A stretch of 64,000 bases of DNA from Flavobacteriales bacterium (GTDB lineage: Bacteria > Bacteroidota > Bacteroidia > Flavobacteriales_F > PHOS-HE28). Under the pieces are notes generated by a model. That model had not been told where the DNA came from. It ran no database searches and worked only from the letters and a program-made list of their open reading frames with translations. Where the stretch lies: contig JADZAC010000027.1 in the NCBI GenBank assembly GCA_020852835.1, forward strand, positions 18,957 to 82,956, written 5' to 3'. A program made the position numbers and the translations under genes. The first letter of the stretch is position 1. Each line of letters begins with the position of its first letter. Below are positions 18,380 to 27,700 of the stretch, piece after piece.

Positions 18380-19110
18380 ACCAGGCTCCCTTGCAGCAAG
18401 ACCGGTTTGAGGCAATGGAAGCCTACGTACTGGGCCGCATGGACGGTGTTCAGCGCGGCCGGTTCGAGGCGGAACTGGCCGCCGATGAGGCTTTGCGCAC
18501 CGAACTCGCCATGCAGCGCGAGCACATCCTGGCCGTGGAAATGGCCGGCGTGGAGCGGCAATTGATCCAGCTCGCCGCCGGGCTTGACGATGACCGGGCG
18601 GGTGTTTCCCCGTTCCCATCGGGGCACTGGCTGAAGTATGCGGCCATGGTGGCCGTGCTGGTGCTCGGTGCCCTGTGGTGGGCGGACCGGCCTGCCGCGA
18701 ATGAACGGCTGTTCGCCGAACACCATGTGCCCGATCCCGGCTTGCCCGTGCCCATGAGTGCCGTGGACAACCCGCTCTTCCACGATGCCATGGTGGCCTA
18801 CAAACTGGGCGACTACAACGAGGCCTACGGCAAATGGAACGGCTTGTTGGTGCATGACCCCGGCAACGATACACTGATCTATTTCATGGCCAGTGCACGC
18901 CTCGCCGCAGGTGATGCCGGTGCGGCCATCCCCCTGTTCCAACGGGTCGCGGATCAACCGGCCTCCGCATTCCACAAGAAAGCCAAGTGGTATTTGTTCC
19001 TCTCCTGCTTGCGCGAAGGGCGCTACGAGGAGTTGCATGCCCTGGGGCTGGAGCAGGACAGCACCTACGGCGATCGGGTGCGCCGGATCGAGAACGAGCT
19101 GGATCGATGA
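18376..19110 (+). CDS. Membrane anti-sigma-like protein with periplasmic TPR domain
   Basis: A 244-residue protein. The N-terminal cytosolic segment resembles the non-zinc anti-sigma N-terminus (FEAMEAYVLGRMDGVQRGRF, then AELAADEALRTELAMQREH). One transmembrane helix follows (WLKYAAMVAVLVLGALWW, residues about 83-100), then a periplasmic tetratricopeptide region (DAMVAYKLGDYNEAYGKWNG, ASARLAAGDAGAAIPLFQRV, KKAKWYLFLSCLREGRYEEL). Topology and position (ATGA overlap with the sigma gene) suit a membrane anti-sigma factor that reports on the periplasm through TPRs. The anti-sigma role is inferred from context; no HxxxCxxC zinc motif is present. Confidence 0.8.
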   Translation: MNQAPLQQDRFEAMEAYVLGRMDGVQRGRFEAELAADEALRTELAMQREHILAVEMAGVERQLIQLAAGLDDDRAGVSPFPSGHWLKYAAMVAVLVLGALWWADRPAANERLFAEHHVPDPGLPVPMSAVDNPLFHDAMVAYKLGDYNEAYGKWNGLLVHDPGNDTLIYFMASARLAAGDAGAAIPLFQRVADQPASAFHKKAKWYLFLSCLREGRYEELHALGLEQDSTYGDRVRRIENELDR

Positions 19111-19113
19111 ACC

Positions 19114-22100
19114 ATGCGCAAAGTGGGGACATTGCTGCTGCTGGCCATGGCGCTTCCTGCCGGGGCCCAAGACCTTGCCGCCCGCCACGCACAGATCGGC
19201 AAGGCCTACGAAGCGGAGCGCCACGATGAAGTGGTACGCTTGATCGAAGCCCAGTTGAAACAGGCCCCGGGCACCATTTGGCAGGATTCCATCCACCTCT
19301 ACCTGTACAAATACGGGCGCTCCGCAGGCAAGCTCAAAGGCGTGGATGCCGGCATTGCCGCCGCCGGATCCGTGCTGGGGCGGTTGCGCCCCGCATATCC
19401 GGCGGAAGCGCGCATCACTGCGCTCTTCGACCTTAGCTGGATCTATTATGAGGCCGGTCGCTACAAGGATTGTGTACGTGCCGATTCCACCGCTTCGAGC
19501 GTTGCCAATGGCCATGCCGAAGTGCCGCACACCACGCGCGGAAAGGCCCATCAATACCTGGCATTCGACTACAGCATCCTGGGGGACCACCGCAAGTCCC
19601 TGGCCCAAGCACAGCTGGCCTTGGACGAGTACGCCCGCGCCGATTCAACCCGGCCCGCGCAATGGGCCGAATCCTATACGGCGGCGGGCGTGGCGTGCTG
19701 GCATTTGGGCCGCATCCGCGAGGCGGAGCAGTGGTACCTCAAGGCGCTTCAGGCCCTGGGAGACGGTGTTTCGGAGCCCCTCCTGGTCCGCAAGGCCAGC
19801 ACCTACGGAAACCTCGGGGTGCTGTGGCAAAATGCCGGCGACATGGCGCGCAGCAAGGCCAACTACCACGCCAGCTTGCGCCTGTTCGACCGCCTCCTGG
19901 CCCAGGTCAAGGACCCTTTCACGCGGGATGAGGCCCGGGTGAACCGCTCCAGGACCTACCTGAACCTGGCCACGGTGTACTTCGCCTCCGGTGATGCGGG
20001 GCGGGCCCGTGAACTGCTCGATCTGGCCTGGGCCGACCGCAGCAGCGTGCTGCAGCCCGATGACCCGCAGCTGCTCTCGGTACGCGACCGCATGGCGGAC
20101 ATGGAGCTGGCCGCTGGAGCACTGCACAGGGCGGAAGCCATGGAGCGTGCCTACCTCGTTGCCTGTGAACGGCATTATGGCCAACGCAGCGAGGAATATG
20201 CACGTGCCGCCGCAAAACTGGGCGACATCCTGGCACGCCAGGGAAACACGGCCGGCGCCGATTCCTTGTTCAACCTGAGCATCTCCAACGGCCGCCAGGT
20301 GGTGGATGAGGCTTCCAGCGCCATTCTCCTGGGCACGCTCAAGAAACGGGCCGCCATGCGCAGTGCCATGGGCCGGCATGCCGAAGCCATGGCCGATCTG
20401 CACCAGGCACGCGACATCGCGGTCGCCCTCAACGGTGCGAACAGCACCCCCGTGGCCCAGTGCGAGGTGCTACTGGCGGAGCAGGCATTCCGCAACGGCC
20501 AGTTCACCGCAGCACGCGATCATGCACGCCAGGCGTGGGCCCTGTGCCAGCACCGGGCGAAGCTGGTGCGCAGCGGCCTGGGGCCGATCAGCTTCCAGGA
20601 GCCTGAACTCCTGCCGGACGTGGTATACTGGACCATCCAGGCCGAACGCGAATTGCCCGTGCCGGACAGCATCCGGGGTTCATGGAACGGCATGATCGAC
20701 CTGGCCATCCGTTCGTTGGAACGCAACCGCGCAGGTTTGTCCGATGCGGACTCCAAGCTCCGCATTACCGCTGCACAACAACGCCTCTTCAGCTTGGCCT
20801 TGGACCTTGCCTACGAACGGTTTGCCCGTACGGGTTCCTTGGATGATATCCAGCGCTTCCTCACCCTTTCCGAAGCCGACCGGTCCATTTTGCTCAAGGA
20901 ACGGCTGAACAGCTTTGCCGGGCTGCAATTCGCCGGGGTGCCTGATACGGTACTGGCCCGTGAACACGACCTGGAAGCTGCACTCTCCATCACGGGCGAC
21001 GACCGCACCGCGATCACCGACCTCGATCGGCACGAGCTGGAGTACGCGGACTTTTTGGCCGAACTGGAGCATGCTTACCCGAAGTATTTCGCCCTGCGGT
21101 ACGGGGGACGAACTCCTTCCATGGCCGAGATCCGCACGCGACTGCTTACACCGCAGCGGCAGCTGTTGGCCTATGTGCAGGCCGGCAAGGTGCTCTATGC
21201 CCTGGTGATCGGCACCGCCACCGCCGAACTGGTGCGCTTGGAGGCCGTGGACTTGGCAACGGCCGTGGACGAACTACAGGCCGCCATTGCCCGGCGGGAT
21301 GCAGATGCGTATTGCAGCAGCGCCTACCGGCTGTATGCCATGGTGTTTGCACCGCTGGCCGATCGGCTCTCCGCGCAGGAGCTGCTCATCATCCCCGATG
21401 GGGCGCTCGGTCAGGTGAACTTTGAGACGCTCTTGGCACAACCCGGGGTAGAGCACTTGAAGGACAACTTGCTGATCCGACGCTACACCATGGCCTACCT
21501 GCTCAGTGCCACCACGGCCCTACAGTTTGCCGATGGCGCCCCAAGCCGTGCCAAGGGCATGCTGGCCATGGCACCTGGCTTCACCGACCCCGTGAAACAA
21601 GCTTACCTGGCCCACGTGCACGACAGCGCGGAGGTGGACCGCAGGTACCTGCATTTCGTGCGCCAGCCGTTCGCCCTGCAAACAGCGAATGCCTTGGGCA
21701 AGGCCGGTCCCTCCACGGTGCTCACCGGCAGTGCCGCCACCGAGGAGGCCTTTCGCAAGCTGGCCTCCGCGCATGGCATCCTGTTTCTCGGAACCCATGC
21801 TGAAATGAACCCGGCATCGCCCATGTACTCCCGCTTGGTGCTCAGCAAAGACGGTGACGGCACCAATGGCAATGGCGACGGCTACCTGCATGCCTACGAG
21901 ATCTATGCGCTGGACCTGAAGGCGCAACTGGCGGTGATCGCCGCCTGCGAATCGGGCAGCGGCAAGGTGGACCCCGGCGAGGGCGTGCGTTCCCTGGGTT
22001 CGAGCTTTGCTTATGCGGGCTGCCCCAGCCTCGTGGCTTCGCTGTGGAGCATTGATGAAAAGGTGAGCGCGCAGATCATGGACAGCTTTTTCAAGTATTT

Positions 22101-22341
22101 GGAAGATGGCTTGCCCAAGCACGAGGCCCTGCGCCAGGCCAAGCTGGATTTCCTCGATGCGGCACAGGATGAACTGGCATTGCCGTACTACTGGGCCGGG
22201 CTGGTGCTTACCGGTGATGTGGGCCCTGTGCAAACCGGCCGGCACACCTGGTGGCCATGGGCGATGGCCGGCGCCTTGCTGGTCCTGGTCGGATCGTTGT
22301 GGTGGCGAAACCACAAAGCCAAAAACCGGCAGGTGGCGTGA
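19114..22341 (+). CDS. Periplasmic TPR-CHAT caspase-like protease, membrane-anchored
   Basis: A 1075-residue protein. It has a signal peptide (MRKVGTLLLLAMALPAGAQ), a long TPR solenoid (residues about 25-600; for example AESYTAAGVACWHLGRIREA and STYGNLGVLWQNAGDMARSK), and a CHAT domain (about 720-1030). The catalytic dyad is His895 in ILFLGTHAEMNP and Cys945 in LAVIAACESGSGK. A C-terminal transmembrane helix (WPWAMAGALLVLVGSLWW) with a basic tail follows. The layout predicts a type I membrane protein with the protease in the periplasm. CHAT proteases are caspase/separase relatives, and TPR-CHAT proteins act in peptide-triggered cleavage in some bacteria. It lies 3 nt after the anti-sigma-like gene. 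The substrate is unknown; the anti-sigma partner is an obvious candidate. Confidence 0.92.
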   Translation: MRKVGTLLLLAMALPAGAQDLAARHAQIGKAYEAERHDEVVRLIEAQLKQAPGTIWQDSIHLYLYKYGRSAGKLKGVDAGIAAAGSVLGRLRPAYPAEARITALFDLSWIYYEAGRYKDCVRADSTASSVANGHAEVPHTTRGKAHQYLAFDYSILGDHRKSLAQAQLALDEYARADSTRPAQWAESYTAAGVACWHLGRIREAEQWYLKALQALGDGVSEPLLVRKASTYGNLGVLWQNAGDMARSKANYHASLRLFDRLLAQVKDPFTRDEARVNRSRTYLNLATVYFASGDAGRARELLDLAWADRSSVLQPDDPQLLSVRDRMADMELAAGALHRAEAMERAYLVACERHYGQRSEEYARAAAKLGDILARQGNTAGADSLFNLSISNGRQVVDEASSAILLGTLKKRAAMRSAMGRHAEAMADLHQARDIAVALNGANSTPVAQCEVLLAEQAFRNGQFTAARDHARQAWALCQHRAKLVRSGLGPISFQEPELLPDVVYWTIQAERELPVPDSIRGSWNGMIDLAIRSLERNRAGLSDADSKLRITAAQQRLFSLALDLAYERFARTGSLDDIQRFLTLSEADRSILLKERLNSFAGLQFAGVPDTVLAREHDLEAALSITGDDRTAITDLDRHELEYADFLAELEHAYPKYFALRYGGRTPSMAEIRTRLLTPQRQLLAYVQAGKVLYALVIGTATAELVRLEAVDLATAVDELQAAIARRDADAYCSSAYRLYAMVFAPLADRLSAQELLIIPDGALGQVNFETLLAQPGVEHLKDNLLIRRYTMAYLLSATTALQFADGAPSRAKGMLAMAPGFTDPVKQAYLAHVHDSAEVDRRYLHFVRQPFALQTANALGKAGPSTVLTGSAATEEAFRKLASAHGILFLGTHAEMNPASPMYSRLVLSKDGDGTNGNGDGYLHAYEIYALDLKAQLAVIAACESGSGKVDPGEGVRSLGSSFAYAGCPSLVASLWSIDEKVSAQIMDSFFKYLEDGLPKHEALRQAKLDFLDAAQDELALPYYWAGLVLTGDVGPVQTGRHTWWPWAMAGALLVLVGSLWWRNHKAKNRQVA

Positions 22342-22437
22342 AGCGGCCCCGCTTTGGTCCGGCAGTTGCGGCACGGAACTCCGGTGCCAGGCCTGGTCGG
22401 CACGAATACACCCCGATCCAGGGATCGGCGCATCACC

Positions 22438-22445
22438 TACATTTA
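22438..22445 (+). promoter_or_regulatory. -7 box (TACATTTA) upstream of the lipoprotein gene
   Basis: A 7-of-8 match to TAnnTTTG, 25 nt before the ATG at 22471. It suggests the lipoprotein has its own promoter separate from the sigma-CHAT run. Confidence 0.4.
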
Positions 22446-22470
22446 CCGCCGATCATCCCACGACTCCTCC

Positions 22471-23124
22471 ATGAAGACACCTATCCGCCTCCGCCGCAGT
22501 AAGCAGTTGATCCCGTTGTTCGTTGTTGCCGCCATTGCCGGCGGTTGCGATGGAAAAGCCGGTTCCGGCAGTTCAGTGGGCACCATGGAGGATGCTTCGC
22601 GACGCGTGCTGGCCGAGAAAGCTGCCCAAGCCAGCTTGTGGGAGCAGGGCGCGAAACCGGTACAGACTGGCAGCACGGCCGGTGCGTCGGCCCATGGTGC
22701 GGATGCAACCGGTGCAGTTCCGGCCGGCGATCGCTATGATGCCCTGGGCAAACTGGACCCCAACGGCAGCTACGACATCAACGGGGCGGTGCTGCCCGGC
22801 ACGGTGCTCACGGGCAACCAGGAACGCACCGATGCCATGGCCCGCATGAACGGGATCCGCGCCATCCTGACGACGGAGTTGGAAGGTGTGCGTGCCACGC
22901 TCAAGGACGGCACCGTGGCCAAGGAGGTGGCTGCCGCCAACAAGCAGCGCGCCGCCGAACTGGCGCAGGGCTTGGAACGCGTGGACCGTACGCTGGCCGC
23001 CATGGGCGGAGCCTCCGATGCCACGTGGACGGAAATGCGCGATACCCAGCTCAAGGAAGTGAACGAAGTGCGTGCCTGGTGGAGCAAGTACATGTCCGGC
23101 CGCACCGCCGAAGCGGCGAAGTGA
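22471..23124 (+). CDS. Lipoprotein with coiled-coil region, unknown function
   Basis: A 217-residue exported protein. The N-terminus has a basic stretch, a hydrophobic core and a lipobox (VVAAIAGGCDGK). A low-complexity Gly/Ala/Ser region follows, then a helical, probably coiled-coil segment (ARMNGIRAILTTELEGVRAT through TWTEMRDTQLKEVNEVRAWW). No family is recognised. It sits 129 nt after the CHAT gene, with its own likely -7 box and a terminator hairpin after it. Membership in the sigma/CHAT module is possible but unproven. Confidence 0.8.
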   Translation: MKTPIRLRRSKQLIPLFVVAAIAGGCDGKAGSGSSVGTMEDASRRVLAEKAAQASLWEQGAKPVQTGSTAGASAHGADATGAVPAGDRYDALGKLDPNGSYDINGAVLPGTVLTGNQERTDAMARMNGIRAILTTELEGVRATLKDGTVAKEVAAANKQRAAELAQGLERVDRTLAAMGGASDATWTEMRDTQLKEVNEVRAWWSKYMSGRTAEAAK

Positions 23125-23157
23125 GGTGGGCAGGAGTGCCGAATGCCGGACCATAGC

Positions 23158-23185
23158 GGGGGCCGTTCCAACAGGAGCGGCCCCC
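23158..23185 (+). terminator. Terminator hairpin after the lipoprotein gene
   Basis: Perfect 8-bp GC-rich arms GGGGGCCG and CGGCCCCC with a 12-nt loop, 34 nt after the stop. No T run follows. Confidence 0.65.
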
Positions 23186-23337
23186 GATGCTTCGGGCCCG
23201 GTTGAACAGGTAGAACCTCTGTGGTGCCGTGGCCTTGCTGATGGATCCATTGACGGGGGCCGAGGTCGGCTGAATGACCTTATCGATGTACGCGGTAAGC
23301 GCCGCACCCTGTCCGGTACGTTGAAGGCCCCAACGAA

Positions 23338-23367
23338 CAAGCCCCGGCCATGGCTGACCGGGGCTTG
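23338..23367 (-). terminator. Terminator hairpin after groEL
   Basis: Perfect arms AAGCCCCGG and CCGGGGCTT with a 10-nt loop, starting 24 nt past the groEL stop on the minus strand. On the plus strand it is followed closely by TTTT, so it may act in both directions between the convergent genes. Confidence 0.7.
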
Positions 23368-23390
23368 CGCTTTTCGCTACGGGGCGATGC

Positions 23391-25031
<1,641 letters not shown>

Positions 25032-25069
25032 TGGTTCGGTTGTCAGTTGTCTGTTGTTTGCGGGGAGGC

Positions 25070-25363
25070 TCAGTTGAGGATGGCGTAGATGTCGCTTTCG
25101 CGCATGATCATGTAGTCCTTGCCATCGAAGTTGAGCTCCGTGCCGCTGTATTTGCCGTACAGGATCTCGTCGCCCACCTTCACGCTCAGGGGGGTCACCT
25201 TGCCGTCTTCGGCCACGCGGCCGTTGCCGATGGCGATGACTTTGCCGCGCTGGGGCTTCTCTTTGGCCGTATCGGGAATGATGATACCTCCTTTGGTGGT
25301 CTGTTCCGCAGCAGCGGCTTCAACCAGCACGCGGTCTGCGAGGGGCTTCACTTTGGTCGCCAT
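25070..25363 (-). CDS. groES: Co-chaperonin GroES
   Basis: A 97-residue lid subunit of the chaperonin. Typical sequence is present: [20 protein letters not shown], the mobile loop [34 protein letters not shown] and [13 protein letters not shown]. It begins the groES-groEL unit. The upstream region contains a perfect 7-bp inverted repeat and two TTGGCA words described separately. Confidence 0.98.
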   Translation of the reverse strand: MATKVKPLADRVLVEAAAAEQTTKGGIIIPDTAKEKPQRGKVIAIGNGRVAEDGKVTPLSVKVGDEILYGKYSGTELNFDGKDYMIMRESDIYAILN

Positions 25364-25407
25364 GTTCTGTTGTTGGATTGAGTGTTGTAGCGGTCTCGCG
25401 CCCAGCC

Positions 25408-25437
25408 ATTCCTATGCCAAGGGCGGTGAACTGCCAA
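25408..25437 (-). promoter_or_regulatory. Candidate groES promoter with paired TTGGCA words
   Basis: On the minus strand the sequence reads TTGGCA, 11 nt, TTGGCA, then TAGGAAT, about 45-75 nt before the groES ATG. The first TTGGCA and TAGGAAT are about 17 nt apart, which resembles a -35/-10 arrangement. There is no TAnnTTTG here, unlike other promoters in the window. Confidence 0.35.
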
Positions 25438-25469
25438 AAAGGACCGTTGCGCACGCAGGCACGACCCAA

Positions 25470-25490
25470 CTGTCAGGCCGTGGCTGACAG
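25470..25490. promoter_or_regulatory. Perfect inverted repeat CTGTCAG-N7-CTGACAG upstream of groES
   Basis: Two perfect 7-bp arms (25470-25476 and 25484-25490) about 107 nt before the groES start, directly upstream of the TTGGCA words. It is placed like an operator or activator site for a heat-shock operon. It does not match CIRCE (TTAGCACTC-N9-GAGTGCTAA). Confidence 0.45.
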
Positions 25491-25653
25491 GCTGGCTGTA
25501 TCCGGATCGGCTGCCAGGAGGTTCACCATGCAATTGTGGACCAAGGAGGATCCATAGTTGGGGTTCCCGCAGCAGGTGCGGATACCCCGGCTTGGAGGCC
25601 GCCTGGTCTTCCGCCGCTCGGCGGAAACAACGGGCCAGGTGCTTGCCAGAGGG

Positions 25654-25983
25654 TTACTGCCCGGGAATCGCCATATTGGCGCTGTCCACCGGCACGGTGG
25701 CCGCGTTGGCGTCGGGCTGCTCGTCCAGTATGATGGGCGCGTCGAGGTCGTCGGCAACGGCGGAGGGCGTTTGCAAGGAGGCCGATACCAGGCAGAGCGC
25801 CATGACCGCTATGGCCAAGGTCCAGGTGGCTTTCTCCATAAAATCGGCCGTGCGCTGCACGCCGCCGATCTGTTGGGCACCGGTAAAGCCGGCAGCCAGG
25901 CCGCCACCCTTGGGGTTTTGCGCCAATACGACCAGCCCCAGCAGGACTGCCAGGATGATGATGATGATGGAGATCGCGACCAT
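25654..25983 (-). CDS. secG: Preprotein translocase subunit SecG
   Basis: A 109-residue inner-membrane accessory subunit of SecYEG. Two transmembrane helices are present (VAISIIIIILAVLLGLVVLA and ATWTLAIAVMALCLVSASL), linked by the conserved QNPKGGGLAAGF and the FMEKATW motif. The acidic C-terminal tail (DLDAPIILDEQPDANA) is normal for Bacteroidota SecG. It starts 2 nt after the stop of the preceding TPR gene. A weak hairpin (25609-25626) lies past its stop. Confidence 0.95.
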   Translation of the reverse strand: MVAISIIIIILAVLLGLVVLAQNPKGGGLAAGFTGAQQIGGVQRTADFMEKATWTLAIAVMALCLVSASLQTPSAVADDLDAPIILDEQPDANAATVPVDSANMAIPGQ

Positions 25984-25985
25984 TG

Positions 25986-27179
25986 CTACTTGTTCGAACG
26001 GCCCTCAAGGGCCTTGGAAAGGGCTGCGAAGTAAACGCTTTTCTCGGGATGCTTGGCTGCCAATCGTTCGTAAACTTCCCTGGCCTTGGCAAAATTGCCC
26101 TGTTGCTCGTGGATCCGGGCCAGGGTTTCGCTCACCAGGCCATCGTCCTGAAGGCTGCGTTTGGCGGCCTTTTGCGGGTTGAAGAAGGCGGCTTTTTCCG
26201 TTGGCGCCGGGGGGGCTGCTTGTTGGATGAACCGGTCCAGCAGTTCCCCTTGGGAAACCGTCGGCGGGGTTGGGCGTGCCTGGCCGGATGCACCCAAGGG
26301 TGAGGTGGTGCCCGATGCGGTTGCCGGGGCGGCCACGGCAAGGGAAGGTCTTGGACCCAAGGTGGCCGGTGGAGGCGCTGCGGGCGCAAGCGCTTCCGTT
26401 TGGTCCAGCCAGTCGGTGAAGCGCAGGCGCCTCGGATCCGGCGGCGCCGGAGCAGGTGGGGAAGGTGGGATATCCGGAGGTGCGGAAATGGCGGCTTCTG
26501 CGGTCCAGGTTGTTTCGGGCGGTTCCTGCCGGGGCGTGTTGGTCCCGGTTGTTGGTTCCTCCTTGCCCGGTGCCGTCCATTGTTCCAAGTCGTAGCTGCT
26601 GGTGGCGGCCTCTATGAACAGGCGGTCCAGGAAGCTGCGTTCTTGCGCCTCGGCTTCGGAGGCCGGGCCTTCATCGCTCATGATCGCTGTCTCCGGTACA
26701 GGCTCAGGGGCGGGCACCGGCAGGGCTCCGGACTGGACTTCCGGCCAGGGCTGAAGTTCCGGGGAATCATCCAAGGGGGCAGCCTCGGAAGGGACGTCTA
26801 CCGGTTCGGGCTGGGGGGCGGCAGGCGCAACAGGGTGTGTTTGCGGTGCGATGGCCACGATGGCCGTTGCTCCGGGTACCGGTGCTTGTGGAACAGGTGG
26901 GGGCGGTACTTCCGGCATTTCCCACCGCGTGGGCACCGGCTCAGGCGGGGTGTCATGCACCAGGTCGTACAGCACTTGGCGCGAGGGCAGGTGTGCGGCA
27001 GGTGCACTGTGACCTTCCTGCGCCAGCATGTTGCCGGAGCGTTGCTCACCCACGGCCAGCAGCAACCGGGCGCCGCTGAACCAAGGGAAATGCTCTGCCA
27101 TGGAGCGCAGGCCGTCCAGGTCCTGGCCGGCAACCTGTGCGGGCTGCTTGAGCAGTTCGGCGAGTCGCTCACGGTCCAT
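25986..27179 (-). CDS. Proline-rich TPR-like protein between lptE and secG
   Basis: A 397-residue protein. The N-terminal helical region (MDRERLAELLKQPAQVAGQD, SMAEHFPWFSGARLLLAVGE) is followed by a long low-complexity Pro/Ala/Glu-rich middle, and the C-terminus carries a TPR-like pair (LVSETLARIHEQQGNFAKAR, EVYERLAAKHPEKSVYFAAL). No signal peptide is seen, so it is probably cytosolic. A protein of this design occupies the same slot in other Bacteroidota (lptE-TPR-secG). The role is unknown. The start is fixed by the conserved-looking N-terminus and by placement 11 nt after lptE. Confidence 0.85.
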   Translation of the reverse strand: MDRERLAELLKQPAQVAGQDLDGLRSMAEHFPWFSGARLLLAVGEQRSGNMLAQEGHSAPAAHLPSRQVLYDLVHDTPPEPVPTRWEMPEVPPPPVPQAPVPGATAIVAIAPQTHPVAPAAPQPEPVDVPSEAAPLDDSPELQPWPEVQSGALPVPAPEPVPETAIMSDEGPASEAEAQERSFLDRLFIEAATSSYDLEQWTAPGKEEPTTGTNTPRQEPPETTWTAEAAISAPPDIPPSPPAPAPPDPRRLRFTDWLDQTEALAPAAPPPATLGPRPSLAVAAPATASGTTSPLGASGQARPTPPTVSQGELLDRFIQQAAPPAPTEKAAFFNPQKAAKRSLQDDGLVSETLARIHEQQGNFAKAREVYERLAAKHPEKSVYFAALSKALEGRSNK

Positions 27180-27190
27180 GGTACAGGGGG

Positions 27191-27700
27191 TTACCAGTTG
27201 CCCAAGGTACGGTCGAAGATGTCCTGGGCCAGCTGTTTGCCGATGTCGCTCACCAAGGCGGCTTCCACCGCGCCGAGGTCCTGTGTGCTGGGGTAATCGG
27301 CGAAGCGTGATACGGTGAAGTCGGCATTGGCCTTGCTGTCGGCCTTGTTGCTGTACTGGATGTTCACCGTGATGGTGAGCCGGTTGAGGGCGGCGGTTTC
27401 GTTGGCCTGGATGGCCACGGGTTGCACATCGTAGCCTGTGATGGCCCCTTGGTAGGCGATGTCGCCATCGTGCTGGGTGAGGTTGAGCGGGGTTTGGGCC
27501 TGCATGAGGTCGCGCAAGGCCTCGGTGATGGACTGTGCGGCCTGGGGCGTGCACAGCGGGGCCCGTGCATTCAGGCCGGCCACGCTGATGGTCTTGGCCG
27601 CGGGAGGTACGGCTCCCCCGCTCAGGGAGTAGTTCACCGTGCACCCGCCCAGCAGCAGCAAGGCCAAGGCCCCGCACCGGATGTTCAGTCGATGTTCCAC
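27191..27700 (-). CDS. lptE: LptE-family LPS assembly lipoprotein
   Basis: A 169-residue outer-membrane lipoprotein that plugs the LptD translocon (Bacteroidota LptE family). It has a lipobox in ALALLLLGGCTVNYSLSG. The LptE fold is suggested by QSITEALRDLMQAQTPLNLT, YQGAITGYDVQPVAIQANET, RLTITVNIQYSNKADSKANA and the C-terminal ISDIGKQL-like helix DIGKQLAQDIFDRTLGNW. It overlaps the 3' end of the sigma-54 activator gene by 16 bp. With lptC at 15.4 kb, two LPS export components lie in this window. Confidence 0.93.
   Translation of the reverse strand: MEHRLNIRCGALALLLLGGCTVNYSLSGGAVPPAAKTISVAGLNARAPLCTPQAAQSITEALRDLMQAQTPLNLTQHDGDIAYQGAITGYDVQPVAIQANETAALNRLTITVNIQYSNKADSKANADFTVSRFADYPSTQDLGAVEAALVSDIGKQLAQDIFDRTLGNW

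Noticed and set aside
25408..25425. Sigma-54 type -24/-12 site upstream of groES (TTGGCAT-AGGAA-TGGCT)
   Set aside because: The -12 half reads TGGC instead of TTGC, and groESL is not known as a sigma-54 target; kept only as part of a promoter candidate.
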